Shown here: positions 11,012 to 20,569 of the stretch, piece by piece
Position numbering within the stretch: the first letter of the stretch is position 1
Layout: every line of letters starts with the position of its first letter
DNA from: Ichthyophis bannanicus
Lineage: Eukaryota > Chordata > Amphibia > Gymnophiona > Ichthyophiidae
Direction of reading: 5' to 3'
Length of the DNA: 64,000 bases
NCBI GenBank assembly: GCA_033557465.1
Contig: CM066041.1
Coordinates: 160,927,532 to 160,991,531, forward strand
Notes under the pieces: model-generated
What the model was told of the DNA's origin: nothing
Database searches by the model: none
The model's input: only the letters and a program-made list of their open reading frames with translations
Position numbers and translations under genes: made by a program

Positions 11012-11112
11012 AAATACAGCTTGTTCAAAACACAGCAGCCAGGATCGTGACACACCCACCCTTATTCACCTTCATTGGCTTCCTATCAAATATTGCATTG
11101 ACTATAAAATAC
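11012..11112 (+). mobile_element. L2-like LINE fragment, RT C-terminal region (part 1)
   Basis: The plus strand encodes an LVQNTAARIV-type motif followed by LHWLPI-like sequence (CTTCATTGGCTTCCTATC). This is the conserved block after the reverse transcriptase domain of L2/CR1-type LINEs and matches the LINE at 25.5 kb (LAMNAAARVI, LHWLPIQ). It is interrupted at about 11110 by another LINE tail and resumes at 11529. Confidence 0.65.
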
Positions 11113-11528
11113 TTATTTATTTATTTGATTCTTCTATACCGCCCCTTCCAGAGATCAGGGGCGATTTACAGATAACCAAACGTGTTACATATAACGGTAG
11201 TTGAACGTTTATATAGTGATTTGGGGATTCTCAACAGGAGAACATATTACATGTTGGATTTAACAGGTAGTTGAACCATAACAAACTTTGCATTCTTCAC
11301 AGAAGCAACAAACTATATACAAATTTTCTGAATATAGGAGGATGTTTGAGTTTGATTGTGAAGAGAGACTTGTGCAGGGGTAAGTGGGGGGTGTGTGTGT
11401 GTTTGGGTGGCTGTTATTGGGTGAGCCATGCGGCTGTTTGAGAGGTGGGGTTCTCGTTTGCATTTCCGTAGTGTGCAATGAATAAGTACATTTTGAGTTC
11501 CCTTCTAAATATCTAGAGGTCATCATAA
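11109..11528 (-). mobile_element. LINE 3' end inserted in L2-like fragment
   Basis: It begins on the plus strand with TTATTTATTTATTTGATTC and TATACCGCCCCTTCCAG, the reverse complement of an (AAAT)n-terminated LINE tail. Flanking L2-like coding blocks match before and after it, so it is a nested insertion. The body has no clear reading frame. Confidence 0.5.
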
Positions 11529-11990
11529 CTCACCAGGCAATCCATACAGATCTCCCACAGTATTTAGCGGATTTCCTTCATTCTCATACCCTCACCATCT
11601 CCTCCAATCCCATCACACCCACCATCTGGTTTTCCCGTCCGTTTCTCGAGCACACCTAGAACAGACTCGACACTCTGCTTTTTTTCTCTCGCCCCTGCAC
11701 TGTGGAATTCCCTGCCTACATCCCTACGTGTAGAGCCTTCACTGCTTTGGTTTAAATCTCTCCTCAAAACTCACCTATTTCAAGTTGCCTATGATCTGCC
11801 TCCCTCTCCTTCCTAATTATTCTTTTTTCTCTTTCTGCTTCCTTTTGTGTGTTATCTTTCCTGTCCACCAATTGGCATTCCTTTTCTTTTTCATTCTGCT
11901 TTTTTTTTAGTTGTATACCGCTCTAATGCCTTAGTCGCCTAGGGTGGTATATTAAGAAACGTTAAAGATAAAGAATGGAACATGCCCCAG
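11529..11990 (+). mobile_element. L2-like LINE fragment, C-terminus and 3' tail (part 2)
   Basis: The segment continues the protein from 11112 with a THQAIH / LPQYL block. It then has motifs equivalent to 'RAFS..APxxWNxLP' (CCTGCACTGTGGAATTCCC) and 'FRxxLKTHLF' (TCTCCTCAAAACTCACCTA TTTC). It ends with the tail GTATACCGCTCTAATGCC...GGGTGGTATATTAAG. Several frameshifts and stops make it a dead copy. Confidence 0.65.
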
Positions 11991-12427
11991 TTGCACCCTG
12001 CACTTTACTGAGGGAGTTTCCATGCCTATGGAGTGTTTGCTTCAGAACCAGAGGAGCAGAGCTTTTAATGGTTTTTCATCTCATACTGTACAGTTTGGGA
12101 TTATGATAAAATTCAGACCTTACTCCCATTTAAAAGGATTTGTAACATAACACCACAGTAGATAATGACAGATAAAGACTGAAAATGGCCCTCTAGTCTG
12201 CCCAGTAAGTTGGTCAGAGCCTATCTGTGAAGAAATGTATACTATAAACACATTACTCCAACAATATGAACACCAGAAACATCTACAAGCGTATTTACGT
12301 ACAGGACACCAAGGAACCTGTCAGCAACCTACCACAAGCATCCTGCAATCCCGAGAAGCTGATCATTTGCATGGATGGCCAGCCAGGATATTTATGCATG
12401 TGAAGCGCAAGAGGTTGTGCTATTGGA

Positions 12428-12545
12428 GACTATTTATTTATTTAGCTGTATTTATATCCCGCTTTTCACCGGGTCAAAGCGGTCAATTGGGGGATACATT
12501 TAACACAAGGGGATATGAGACACATACGCTAATACTTACAGACTA
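12428..12545 (-). mobile_element. SINE or LINE tail fragment, second tail type
   Basis: The plus strand reads TATTTATTTAGCTGTATTTA, then CCGCTTTTCACCGGGTCAAAGCGG. This is the reverse complement of the tail of the SINE at 58.7 kb, including the following ATACATTTAACACAAGGGGA stretch. The tRNA head is absent, so the copy is 5'-truncated. Between 11991 and 12427 I see only a degraded repeat with AGTCTGCCCAG near 12197. Confidence 0.6.
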
Positions 12546-12915
12546 TTCTGAAAGCAATGGACAGTGAACTCCCACTGCATCCCAAGGAGATGCATTGATT
12601 TAGCATCTTACTATGCCTGTTTTCCAAGTGGTGTGTAATCAATTAAAATAGAAGATAAACTATACTGCACTCACCAATCTGTGTTCTAGATTGACTACGG
12701 AGACACATAATTTGGGAGCCAGCCAGGGTGCTTGCAGGCTCCTCTTCTGCATAAAGACTCCACCTTGTCACTAGGAGCCACCTTGCTACTGTGCACAGGC
12801 TTGCCTGTATCCATCCAGGCCCGTTGCAAGCACAGCCACAGCGGGCATCCGACTAAGACATCAACTTTCTTTTCTTTGGAGACACTGCAAATCACTGGGG
12901 CAGCCAATAGAGTGA

Positions 12916-13200
12916 AGGAGTGGCCTAGTGGTTGGGGCAAGGTACTTCAGGCCGGAAGGTTGGGGGCTCAAATCCCACTAGAGGACAGCAACCTTGGGCC
13001 GGAAGGACTGGGGTTTCTAGTCCCACAGGTGCTCCTTGTGGTCTTGGGCAAGCCACTTAACCCTCCATAGCCCATGTTCCCTGTAAAATAGTTATCTCCA
13101 AGTTATAATGCCCTGTTCAATGTAATTTCAGTTTGTTCAATGTAAACCACACTGATGCAGAATAGCATGGTATATAAGAGAATGTAAATAAATAATAAAT
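12916..13200 (+). mobile_element. Full-length tRNA-derived SINE, first tail type
   Basis: An A box TGGCCTAGTGG at 12921-12931 is followed by a B-box-like GGCTCAAATCCC, two GGCCGGAAG blocks, and the MIR-like TTGGGCAAGCCACTTAACCC. The last 70 bases (TGTAAACCACACTGATGCAG, GGTATATAAGAGAATGTAAA) are nearly the same as the 3' end of the LINE at 26.16-26.23 kb. This implies mobilisation by that LINE family. Confidence 0.9.
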
Positions 13201-14454
13201 AGGCAATAAAATTCCAAAAACTAATCAGGTCCATCTGATAGGCTGCTACCAACTGAACACTATTTACTATAACACAAGAGTCCAGAAGGAGAGTCCACTG
13301 AAAAGTTTAAGCTAACAACATATTATAATGTAATGAAATGCTTAAAGTGTACTGTATTCATTATAGATCTGTTGCCAACCAAGCGCTTGAAATACTCCTC
13401 TCCTGGTTTGTTTCCCATTGTATTGCTAAATGCCCAACCTCACCTTAGCATTTGAAAATCTTATCCCGAGTCACCTCTATAGTAATGCATAAGTATTGAA
13501 TGGTACGTTAAGCAATTATTGCATCAACTATTTACCATCAGATTTGCAATGCTCTTTAAAATGTATATTTTATCAACAACATTTATTTTATTAAAAAGAA
13601 AAAAAAAGATAGGGTTGTAAATTCTGCTTCTTTCCCCCTCATCTGCTAAGACACACAAAAAGTCATGTTATTGCTGTTTTAAAATGAAAACATCTAGAAT
13701 ACTAATAGTTTTACCAGAAGATTAAAACTGTCCAAGGATTTCTGTATTAAATATAGGACCCTTAGCACTCTCTTGTTGTGTCATTTTATGGTATGGTATG
13801 CTACATTTATAGACTGATTTCCTTCAACCCAAAGTTTACAAGCAGTCTAGTGCTCCCAGATGCATCTAGTGTCAAGCCAAGGTACACATATTCTAGGACC
13901 TTGGTCTTTATGCTCAGTCCTCAAGAGCCGCTGACAGGTCAAGTTTTCAAGATATCCCTTATAAATATGCATGAAAAAAAACAATATTTCTCCCTATTCC
14001 TTAAACCTGCCTCTGCACCTATTTTGTTTTTTTTGGTCATAATTTGTCAAACACCCCCTTGATGTGGACTATGTTATGTTTATGTGATTTGGGGCTGTAT
14101 AATTGTATGGCTGTTTTTCTGTTTATTTTTTTTTCCTTTTTGTATTACTGAAATATTTTTATAAAAACAACCCTGCCTCTGCACCTAAGGCTTGCAGCCT
14201 ATTGCAAATTCTAAGAACTCTAGAAGTGGCCTAGGAAACTATAGGGCAGTGAGCCTGATAACCTCTGCTGTTTTAGCCAGCAGCCCTATCATTAAAAGGC
14301 CCTCTGGATGTTGTTATTCACCTTTCTAAACCTGTGCTCAAAGTGCATGAACCACAAGGTAGGAAGCACTGACATAACTGGTTTTAAAATTAGTTTAGCC
14401 AAGTTTCTGGAGGAAGGCCCATTAATACTTCTTAGCTAGACAGACATAAGCAGC
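13201..14454. other. No gene recognised
   Basis: AT-rich sequence without a recognised exon or RNA gene. A short stretch near 13915-13980 (CTCAGTCCTCAAGAGCCGCT, then AAGTTTTCAAGATATCCCTT and AATATGCATG) resembles half of the hAT-like MITE family seen at 9306, but is too diverged for a firm call. Confidence 0.35.
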
Positions 14455-14590
14455 ATCTCCTTTACATGTGGGAACGAACAAGAGCCAAATGCTCACCTGG
14501 ACTGGCCACTATTTGAGACAGGATGCTGGGCTTGATGGACCACTGCTCTAGTCCAGTATGGCCCTTCTTATGTTCCTATTGGACATTATG
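14455..14590 (+). mobile_element. CR1-like LINE 3' end fragment
   Basis: The block GGACTGGCCACT...GACAGGATGCTGGGCTTGAT, then GGACCACTGCTCTAGTCCAG and TATGGCCCTTCTTATGTTCC, is the typical 3' end of CR1-type LINEs of reptiles and amphibians. No coding sequence remains. An antisense piece of the same type starts at 63926. Confidence 0.7.
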
Positions 14591-14690
14591 GTGAAAATCC
14601 AATAAAACAATTTTAGTTTGTGATCACTTGTTCTGCTGAGGTATTCACTTAAGTCGAAGTCATCTTCAACCTTACCTCCTACCTATAAGT

Positions 14691-14934
14691 TTAACACTAG
14701 AAGCCCCAAAGTGCGTCAAGTGACGCAAATGCATCTTCAAAGGTTTATACCAGCGCCACTGCTAGAACTGTCAGCTATGTAATGATGTGACATACTGCAC
14801 GTAGTAAACAAATAAGTAACTTCAAATTAATTCACATCTGCATTTCATGCTCAACGCAGTCATCGTGATAATGCGTCAATTGACGCACTTTGGGCTTTCT
14901 AGGTAAAATGCCTTTTTGGGGCTTCTAGTGTAAA
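14691..14934. mobile_element. piggyBac-like MITE with TTAA flank
   Basis: Terminal inverted repeats CACTAGAAGCCCCAAA (from 14695) and TTTGGGGCTTCTAGTG (to 14930) are flanked by TTAA on the left and TAAA on the right, consistent with a TTAA target duplication with one mutation. Next to the ends is a second inverted motif, GTGCGTCAAGTGACGC on the left and GCGTCAATTGACGCAC on the right. The element is 244 bp with no coding capacity. The piggyBac assignment rests on the TTAA target and terminus form. Confidence 0.65.
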
Positions 14935-15239
14935 CTAATGGGGTCTTTACTGACTTGTGTGCACTATGGTTAAATTACTACATATAATCTCAGGGGTAGT
15001 AACTCTGCTACAGTATATTAGGAACTGTTAACGGTACAGGGCTACAACCTTATGGGATCCACCATCACTGCTCTGTGGAGTTCAGCCCTTGTACAAATTC
15101 TTACTGCTCTCTGCTAGTGACCTTGAACGCTGAGCTTTAATGCAAGGGGTAAAGAAACATAGTTTGGGGCTATAATGAATGAAGTGTGTGTGTGTGAGAG
15201 AGAGAGAGACAGGAACCACACAAAAGAATTGAAGACTGG

Positions 15240-15245
15240 TTTATT
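15240..15245 (-). terminator. NPB: Candidate poly(A) signal of NPB
   Basis: TTTATT on the plus strand reads AATAAA on the minus strand, 99 bases beyond the NPB stop codon. It is the first canonical signal downstream and predicts a short 3' untranslated region of about 120 bases. Confidence 0.55.
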
Positions 15246-15343
15246 AATTCAAGAAATTACATTTATGGCATACATAGATTACCAGAGTACACGTGGACAA
15301 TGCTAGGTCTGCACCGCGAAGCCCTCTCTCTTTCCGCTGCTGC

Positions 15344-15472
15344 TCAGGTGCGCTCACAGTCGGAGAAGTCCAGCGACAGGTAGACGTGGGCTAGACACTG
15401 GAACGTGCTGGTGCCCTCCTGGAGCAGCTGGCACGTCTGCAGAGTGGGCGAAACGTCGGTCACACACACAGC
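15344..15472 (-). CDS. NPB: NPB exon 2, neuropeptide B precursor C-terminus
   Basis: The minus-strand acceptor CCTTCCTCTGCAG|GCT opens this exon in phase 0, directly continuing exon 1. It encodes 42 residues and then TGA at 15344-15346. The block AVCVTDVSPTLQTC, followed by C-terminal motifs FQCLAHVYLSL and DC, is the conserved C-terminal region of vertebrate neuropeptide B/W precursors, with four cysteines. The function of this propeptide region is not well defined; the active peptide lies in exon 1. The intron separating the exons is 817 bp (15473-16289) and contains a 20-base C run. Confidence 0.92.
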   Translation of the reverse strand, partial: AVCVTDVSPTLQTCQLLQEGTSTFQCLAHVYLSLDFSDCERT

Positions 15473-16289
15473 CTGCAGAGGAAGGCAAAGAGCTGAACCC
15501 TCTCCGGAAGGCGCATTGCTCAGCCGGCATGTGCAGATCCCTAGCACAGTACGAGCTTCTTCAGGTGTCAAATGTAATCTGTTGTTCCTAATACTGCACT
15601 TGGGGAGCAGATCTTCTGTCCCTAAAGCGGCCGTGACATACTGCAGCTGAGGAGGCTGCGGGAAGCAGCTTTGGTTTGTGTAAGGGCCGGAACACTAACC
15701 TACGGCTCAGGAGAAGCCTCCTCCCTGAAACACTGACTCCCCAGGGGACCACGAGCGAGTCAAAACCAAGGGACGGCTGTAACCCACTAGGACGCCTCTC
15801 CTACAGGTCTTACAGTTTCTTTCCTTAAATCTTTTCATTCAGTGCTCGAGGTCAGACAGCCCGCTTGTAATACAGAATGAGCGAAGAGGCAGCGATGCGA
15901 GTTTTACTCTCCAATAATCTGGACCCTACCAGAAAAGATCGACCCCGTATCCCTCCACCCTCTCACAAAGTCCTCTTGCCCCTCTTCAGTATTTGCTCCA
16001 TCTTTTGCCCCTTTCCATCCTCTCCCTGTGATTTCTTGCCCTCCCCCGTGTCAGTCTCTGCTCCATTTCGTGCCTCTTTCCCTCTCCTCGTAATCTCTTG
16101 CCCCCTTTCAAACTCTCCTGGCCCCTGCTCCCCTCCCTGTTGCATCGCTTGCCCCTTTCAAGCTCGTTTGCCCCCCCCCCCCCCCCCCCCACCCATCTCC
16201 ACTCAGTCTCTTTCCTTCTCCATTCACTTTATGACTCTCGTCTTCTCCTTCATTCTTCGGCTCTTCCCCCTTTCCTAGCCCGCACTCAC

Positions 16290-16523
16290 CATGTTCTTGA
16301 GGAGGGCTCCCTGCCTCTGGCCCCCGAGCTCGCTCAGGCTCTCGGCGCTTTCCGATCGGCGGCTGAAGGGCGAGCGGCGGATGCCGGACAGTAGCCCCGA
16401 GGCTCTGCCCACCGAGTAGTAATTGGGGCCGGCGCTCTGCTTGTACCATGCGCTGGCGGTCGGGCAGCCGAGCAGCAGCCAGAGGGCGCTGCCGAGCAGC
16501 AGGAAAGAGGCCGAGCTCAGCAT
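16290..16523 (-). CDS. NPB: NPB exon 1, neuropeptide B signal and mature peptide
   Basis: This exon encodes 78 residues of the neuropeptide B precursor, a secreted ligand of the Gi-coupled receptors NPBWR1/2 that affect feeding, pain and endocrine output. ATG at 16523 starts a hydrophobic signal peptide ([13 protein letters not shown]) ending ASA. The mature peptide begins WYKQSAG, contains [13 protein letters not shown] and is followed by Arg-Arg at precursor residues 49-50, giving the 23-residue form. The longer form would continue into SPFSRR. The donor is AACATG|GTGAGT. Two exons and 120 residues fit the family (human 125). Orientation and order with ANAPC11 and ALYREF match my knowledge of the human locus. 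It is NPB rather than the paralogue NPW because of this linkage and the SVGRA-GLLSG-RRSP block. Confidence 0.95.
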
Positions 16524-16567
16524 CGTAGCAGGGGAAGAGGCTGAGGAGCTGCCGCCGCTCCGCCTCC

Positions 16568-16574
16568 ATATATA
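16568..16574 (-). promoter_or_regulatory. NPB: TATA box of NPB
   Basis: On the minus strand TCCTATATATGGAGGC places a TATATAT core 45 bases upstream of the NPB start codon. Transcription would begin about 25-30 bases downstream of it, leaving a 5' untranslated region of only some 15-20 bases. Its uniqueness in this otherwise GC-rich 200 bp supports it. Confidence 0.6.
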
Positions 16575-17084
16575 GGAGACGCGGGGGAAGGGGGAGGGAG
16601 ACCCCTCATCAACTGAAATAACTGGCTAAGCCACAGGGCATCAGGCTCTCAGTTGTAATAGGCGAGACCGAAAACGGCTCCTTCAGTCTGCCCGGGAAGG
16701 TGGGGCTAGCGAGCCCTGGCAGCAGCTCGTCTCCGGCACTGGCTACTCTGGCAGCAGATGGCTAGGGGGCGACCCTTCGCTCCCAGAAGAAAGAGGTGCT
16801 GCCCCCAAGTCTCATTCGCTCCCCTCGCCTCCAGATTCTCCTACTACCGTCTGGTAGACTAGCTGGAGTGTCCCCTAATCATAGTTCACGTTTAATTGTT
16901 TAGAAAAACACCCTCCCCCAGTATGTTTCATCACGAAGGAGAAACAGACTGACAGGCATACGACTCTAGGGACGTTTCTGTGCACTAGGCTGTAGCCTTG
17001 CGGCAAGGGCAGAACGTACTTCTGATTCTAATGAAACTTTATCCCATGTCTGCTGCTGAAGAGCTCTAAGCTACGCAGCTTCTC
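16575..17084. other. NPB upstream flank, no gene recognised
   Basis: Moderately GC-rich sequence upstream of NPB that probably contains its promoter-proximal region. No transposon or other exon is recognised. Confidence 0.35.
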
Positions 17085-17345
17085 TGGCTAGATGAGGTAC
17101 CAAAACCTCTGTTTTCGAGGGAAGTCCTTCCACCCTATCTGGCATTGATATTGCCTCTCTCTGAACCTGTCCCAGTTCCTCTAAATCCTTTTGAGATGGA
17201 AGGACCAGAACTGCACGCAGTACTCACGGCGGTGTGGTTGCACCATTGAGCTGGAGAGCCATATTCTGATTTAAGTTTTCATTCCTTTCCCAATAACTCC
17301 CTCTCTTTTACTTGCTTTTCCTGACCACTACCCAACACAGAGCTT
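17085..17345 (-). mobile_element. CR1-like LINE fragment (antisense)
   Basis: Plus-strand text such as CCCAGTTCCTCTAAATCCTT, TTGAGATGGAAGGACCAGAA, CTGCACGCAGTACTCACGG and GGTGTGGTTGCACCAT is the characteristic antisense sequence of the CR1-type LINE 3' coding region found in reptiles and amphibians. No intact frame remains. Confidence 0.6.
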
Positions 17346-17635
17346 TCACTAAGAACACCAAGAAATAATCCACTGGTACGTTCTCTATTAAAAACCTGGA
17401 ATACTCATAGGAAGAAAGGTTTCCAAAAAGAGGTCTGAAAGGGGAGAGATCTTTAACAAAAGCTGAGCGCTCTCTCTCTCTCAAACCTGCCTCCTAAAGT
17501 CTTAGGCTATGATGGATAAGAGCAAGTCTGCTAAAGAAAAGAATAGCTAAACTGAAAGTCTGCACTTTTAATGACTCTGTTATAGATGCAATTTGTACAG
17601 TGAAAGGTGATATGGGATGGCTGCATATTATATGC

Positions 17636-18368
17636 TGAATTTATTTATTTTTATTTAATTTGTTACAATTTCTATACCACGATTTCCAAAGAGTAATTAC
17701 AGTTTATGCACTACTGAAAATATTGTTATTTGTAAACAGATGCATACTAGTGTACGTGGAACAGAGGACAGCTATGTACCAATGTTCCCTCTAATTTTCT
17801 GTAGGCTGTGTGCGCATAAGATATCAGCTGTGTGCAGCTTTTGAAGGAAGGTTAAATTTTTGTGCGCCACATAACGACACTCGAAGTTATATACTTTAAA
17901 ATTTGACTACACGTCAGAATACAGTATGCACACCACATTGATTTTAATCAAATTAAATGAAAATAGACGATTACTAAATGAAGCAGGAAATTTCTAGTAA
18001 TTACAATCATAACTTTTAAATTTTAAGACATCTGTGCTGTTTTCTATCAGAATCAGAGCTGTAATTTTGTGCACTCTGTTTTAAAGTATGTGCACTCGCT
18101 CGGCGAGGTGTGTGCGTGCACGTGCACAGCTTAGAGGGAACAGTGCTATGTACATTTAACTAAATTACAAGAAGCTAAATGCATAAATATAATGACAGAC
18201 ACACAAGTAAACTCAAATTAACTATTTACATCTCACTGAGTGGAGAGTACTGGTTTAAGGTTGGGAAGGGGAAGGGGTTGTTGGTGTATTGTGTTGCTCG
18301 TGAATGCCAAAGTGGAGGGTAAATAGACGAGTTTTGAGATGCTTTCTGAAAGTTTGTAGGTCACTTAG
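17636..18368 (-). mobile_element. L2-like LINE 3' end, left part of a split copy
   Basis: The tail, read on the minus strand, ends in TAAATAAATTC at about 17636. The copy continues to 18368, where a DIRS element begins, and resumes at 28308 with matching reverse-transcriptase C-terminal coding sequence. A hAT MITE (17780-18145) is also inserted. This is therefore the oldest layer of the stack. Confidence 0.6.
17780..18145. mobile_element. hAT MITE with 8-bp target duplication
   Basis: Termini CAATGTTCCCTCTAA and TTAGAGGGAACAGTG are inverted repeats with one mismatch. They are flanked by an exact 8-base direct repeat, CTATGTAC (17772-17779 and 18146-18153), the hallmark of hAT transposition. 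The 366-bp interior has no coding capacity. Next to the termini are further imperfect complementary segments (GTGTGCGC and GTGCACAGC). Confidence 0.85.
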
Positions 18369-18531
18369 ATCTCCAGGACCAAGCAGGAATAAGTCCTCAC
18401 ATATGGGTAAGTCGGAACCGACGGAGCCCGCGTGGGAAAGCTCCCCAGCTTTTCAGATGAAAAGCTTTTGGGGCTTCCCACAGCGCATGCGCGCTGCCTT
18501 CCCGCCTTCCTTACCAGCCCTCTTCAGTTTC
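18369..18531 (+). repeat. Left inverted terminal repeat of DIRS element
   Basis: The segment starts ATCTCCAGGACCAAGCAGGA and includes GTCGGAACCGACGGAGCCCG, the GCGCATGCGCGC palindrome and CTCTTCAGTT. Its reverse complement is 28120-28307 with few differences. The high similarity between the two copies suggests recent insertion. The GTCGGAACCGAC and GCGCATGCGC motifs are themselves palindromic. Confidence 0.88.
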
Positions 18532-18755
18532 TCTTTTTCCGCGGAGCCAGCAGGTCGTGTTCCTGTCACCGCTGAAGAAATTGTTATTTTAATTTGTTTC
18601 TTTTGACCGCGTACCTGCCTTCCCCATACCAAAACCGGTACTGCCGGTCTCCCTTTCTTTCTTTTTAAAAAAAATTTAAAAAAAAATCCTTTTTTATTTT
18701 CTCAGCACAGCTTGGTAACTTTTGTTAGGCCTTCAGGCCTACACAAATTCTCCTC

Positions 18756-20568
18756 ATGGAGAAACCAGCTCCTGGTTTCAAAAAGTGTACCAAGTGCAAT
18801 GCTGTTATTTCTCTCACAGACACCCATGAATGGTGTCTTAAATGTTTAGGACCTGACCACTCCATACCGGACTGCCCATTCTGCTCCCAGATGTCTAAAC
18901 GTGGTATGCAGAACCGGGCCAACAAGTTCCATGTGCTGTTTGCTTCAGATAATCCAGCATCACAGTCATCCAGGTCTTCCTCTCCGGATGGATCTCAGGT
19001 AACCAAACTTTCTGTGGGCAAATCCTCTAAAAGCAAATCTCTTTCAAAAGATCGAGAGGCTCTCAATCTTGAGTTCGAGGATTCTGCCCAGACCAAAAAA
19101 CCCCAGCGGGAGGCTCCGGCCTCCAAAGCATCACCTATGGAGTTACAAGTTGACATCGATGGCACGGCCTCGACTGATCACCTGTTAGACTGCTCTGGGG
19201 TACCGGTCAATACCGGTACCGACATCCAGGCAGCAGTGGCGTCCATGGGCAATACTGTCCAGACCATGCAGCAGGCCGTTTTGGCTTTCATTAAGGCTGC
19301 GACGCCCTCGGTACCGATTCCATCGGTACCGACCCCGGTTCCGGTATCCACACCGGAACCGAGACCATCGACTTCCAAGCGTCGATCGGTTCCGCTTGCT
19401 GGATTCAAGCTTTTGCCCGATACCAATCCCATGCCCGATACGCCCGATGTCGATATCGATCGGTACCCATATCGTGCATTGCAAGCACAGAGAGAATACT
19501 CAGATTCTTCTGATGAGTTCAATTCCTCTGATGACTCTGCTGAGTTTGATCTTCCTGAGGAGCCCTCTTCTCTAAAGAGGAGGATGTCTCCTCCGGAGGA
19601 TTTATCCTTTCAGGATTTCATTGTTGATGTAGCTAAAGCACTTTCTATTGCTACATCTGCTGAAAAGGAACCCAGATCAAAAAAATTGGATATTTTAGGA
19701 TACTCTAAACCTCCTAAAAGAGGCAGTTACTCTGCCTATCCATGAAATCCTTCAAGAACACTTGATGGATTTGTGGGAGACTCCTCTAACCCTGTCTCCT
19801 CATTCCCGTAGGTTGGACACCATGTACCGGGTCCCTCCTTCTCCTGGGTTTCAAAAGACTCAGCTGCCTCACCACTCCATTGTGGTGAAGTCTGCTATGA
19901 AGAAGATAAAGAGTCCTAAAAGGCATTCCTCTACCCCTCCAGGGCGAGAATGTAAGACCCTCGACTCTTTTGGTAGAAAGATCTTTCAGGCTAGTATGCT
20001 TATAGCCAGGATCAATTCTTACAGCCTTTATATGGGCATGTTTCTCAGAGAACTTGCCCTAAAGGTACAGCATTTAGCCCCCTTTATCCCTGAGGATATA
20101 AAGGAGGACTTCACTACTCTGGTGACACAACTTTCAGAGGTCTCCAAGTTTTCCAATAGGGCAGCCTTTGATTCCTTTGAGGTTGCTGGCAGGGCTTCGG
20201 GAATCGCTATTGCAGCCCGACGTCTTGCTTGGCTCCAGGCTTCTGACCTAGAACCCTGGGTCATGGATGGCTTAAGGAATCTGCCCTGTACAGGAGAGAA
20301 CTTATTTGGTGAGGACTGGCAAAGTAAAGCTGCTCAAATGGACGCAGAAAATGCCACTCTAGATAGACTTTCTAAGTCTACTTCTACTCCTGCCAAAAAG
20401 AAACCTTTTAAAAGGCCGTACTACAAGAAGGCCAGATTTTCCACAAATACTGGCCAACAATCTTCTCAGCCTCGCTTTGCTGCTAAACGTCAGCAATCTA
20501 AGCAAGTAAAGTCAAAGTCTGCAGTGTCTGCTACACCCCAGCAGGCTCAACCCCCTCAGGGGTTTTGA
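18756..20568 (+). pseudogene. DIRS Gag-like protein, one frameshift
   Basis: Two consecutive frames make up one Gag. The first (18756-19745, 329 residues) starts with ATG and carries a cysteine-histidine cluster at residues about 9-50 (CTKC, HEWCLKCLGPDH, CPFCSQM). It then has a long Ser/Pro/acidic linker with repeated CCGGT/GGTACC-rich codons (GTGTDI, PSVPTPVPVS). The second (19762-20568, 268 residues) begins at the conserved LPIHEILQEHL / MYRVPPSPGFQ block and ends with a Lys/Gln-rich basic tail. Homology of the first and second halves to the gag of the copy at 1.8-3.9 kb shows they belong together. A one-base shift near 19720 separates them. The product would bind element RNA and form particles. 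Confidence 0.8.
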
Positions 20569-20569
20569 C

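Noticed and set aside
1..15343. 3' exons of PCYT2, expected next to NPB from human gene order
   Set aside because: I looked for its conserved C-terminal coding motifs on the plus strand and found none; it probably lies left of the window.
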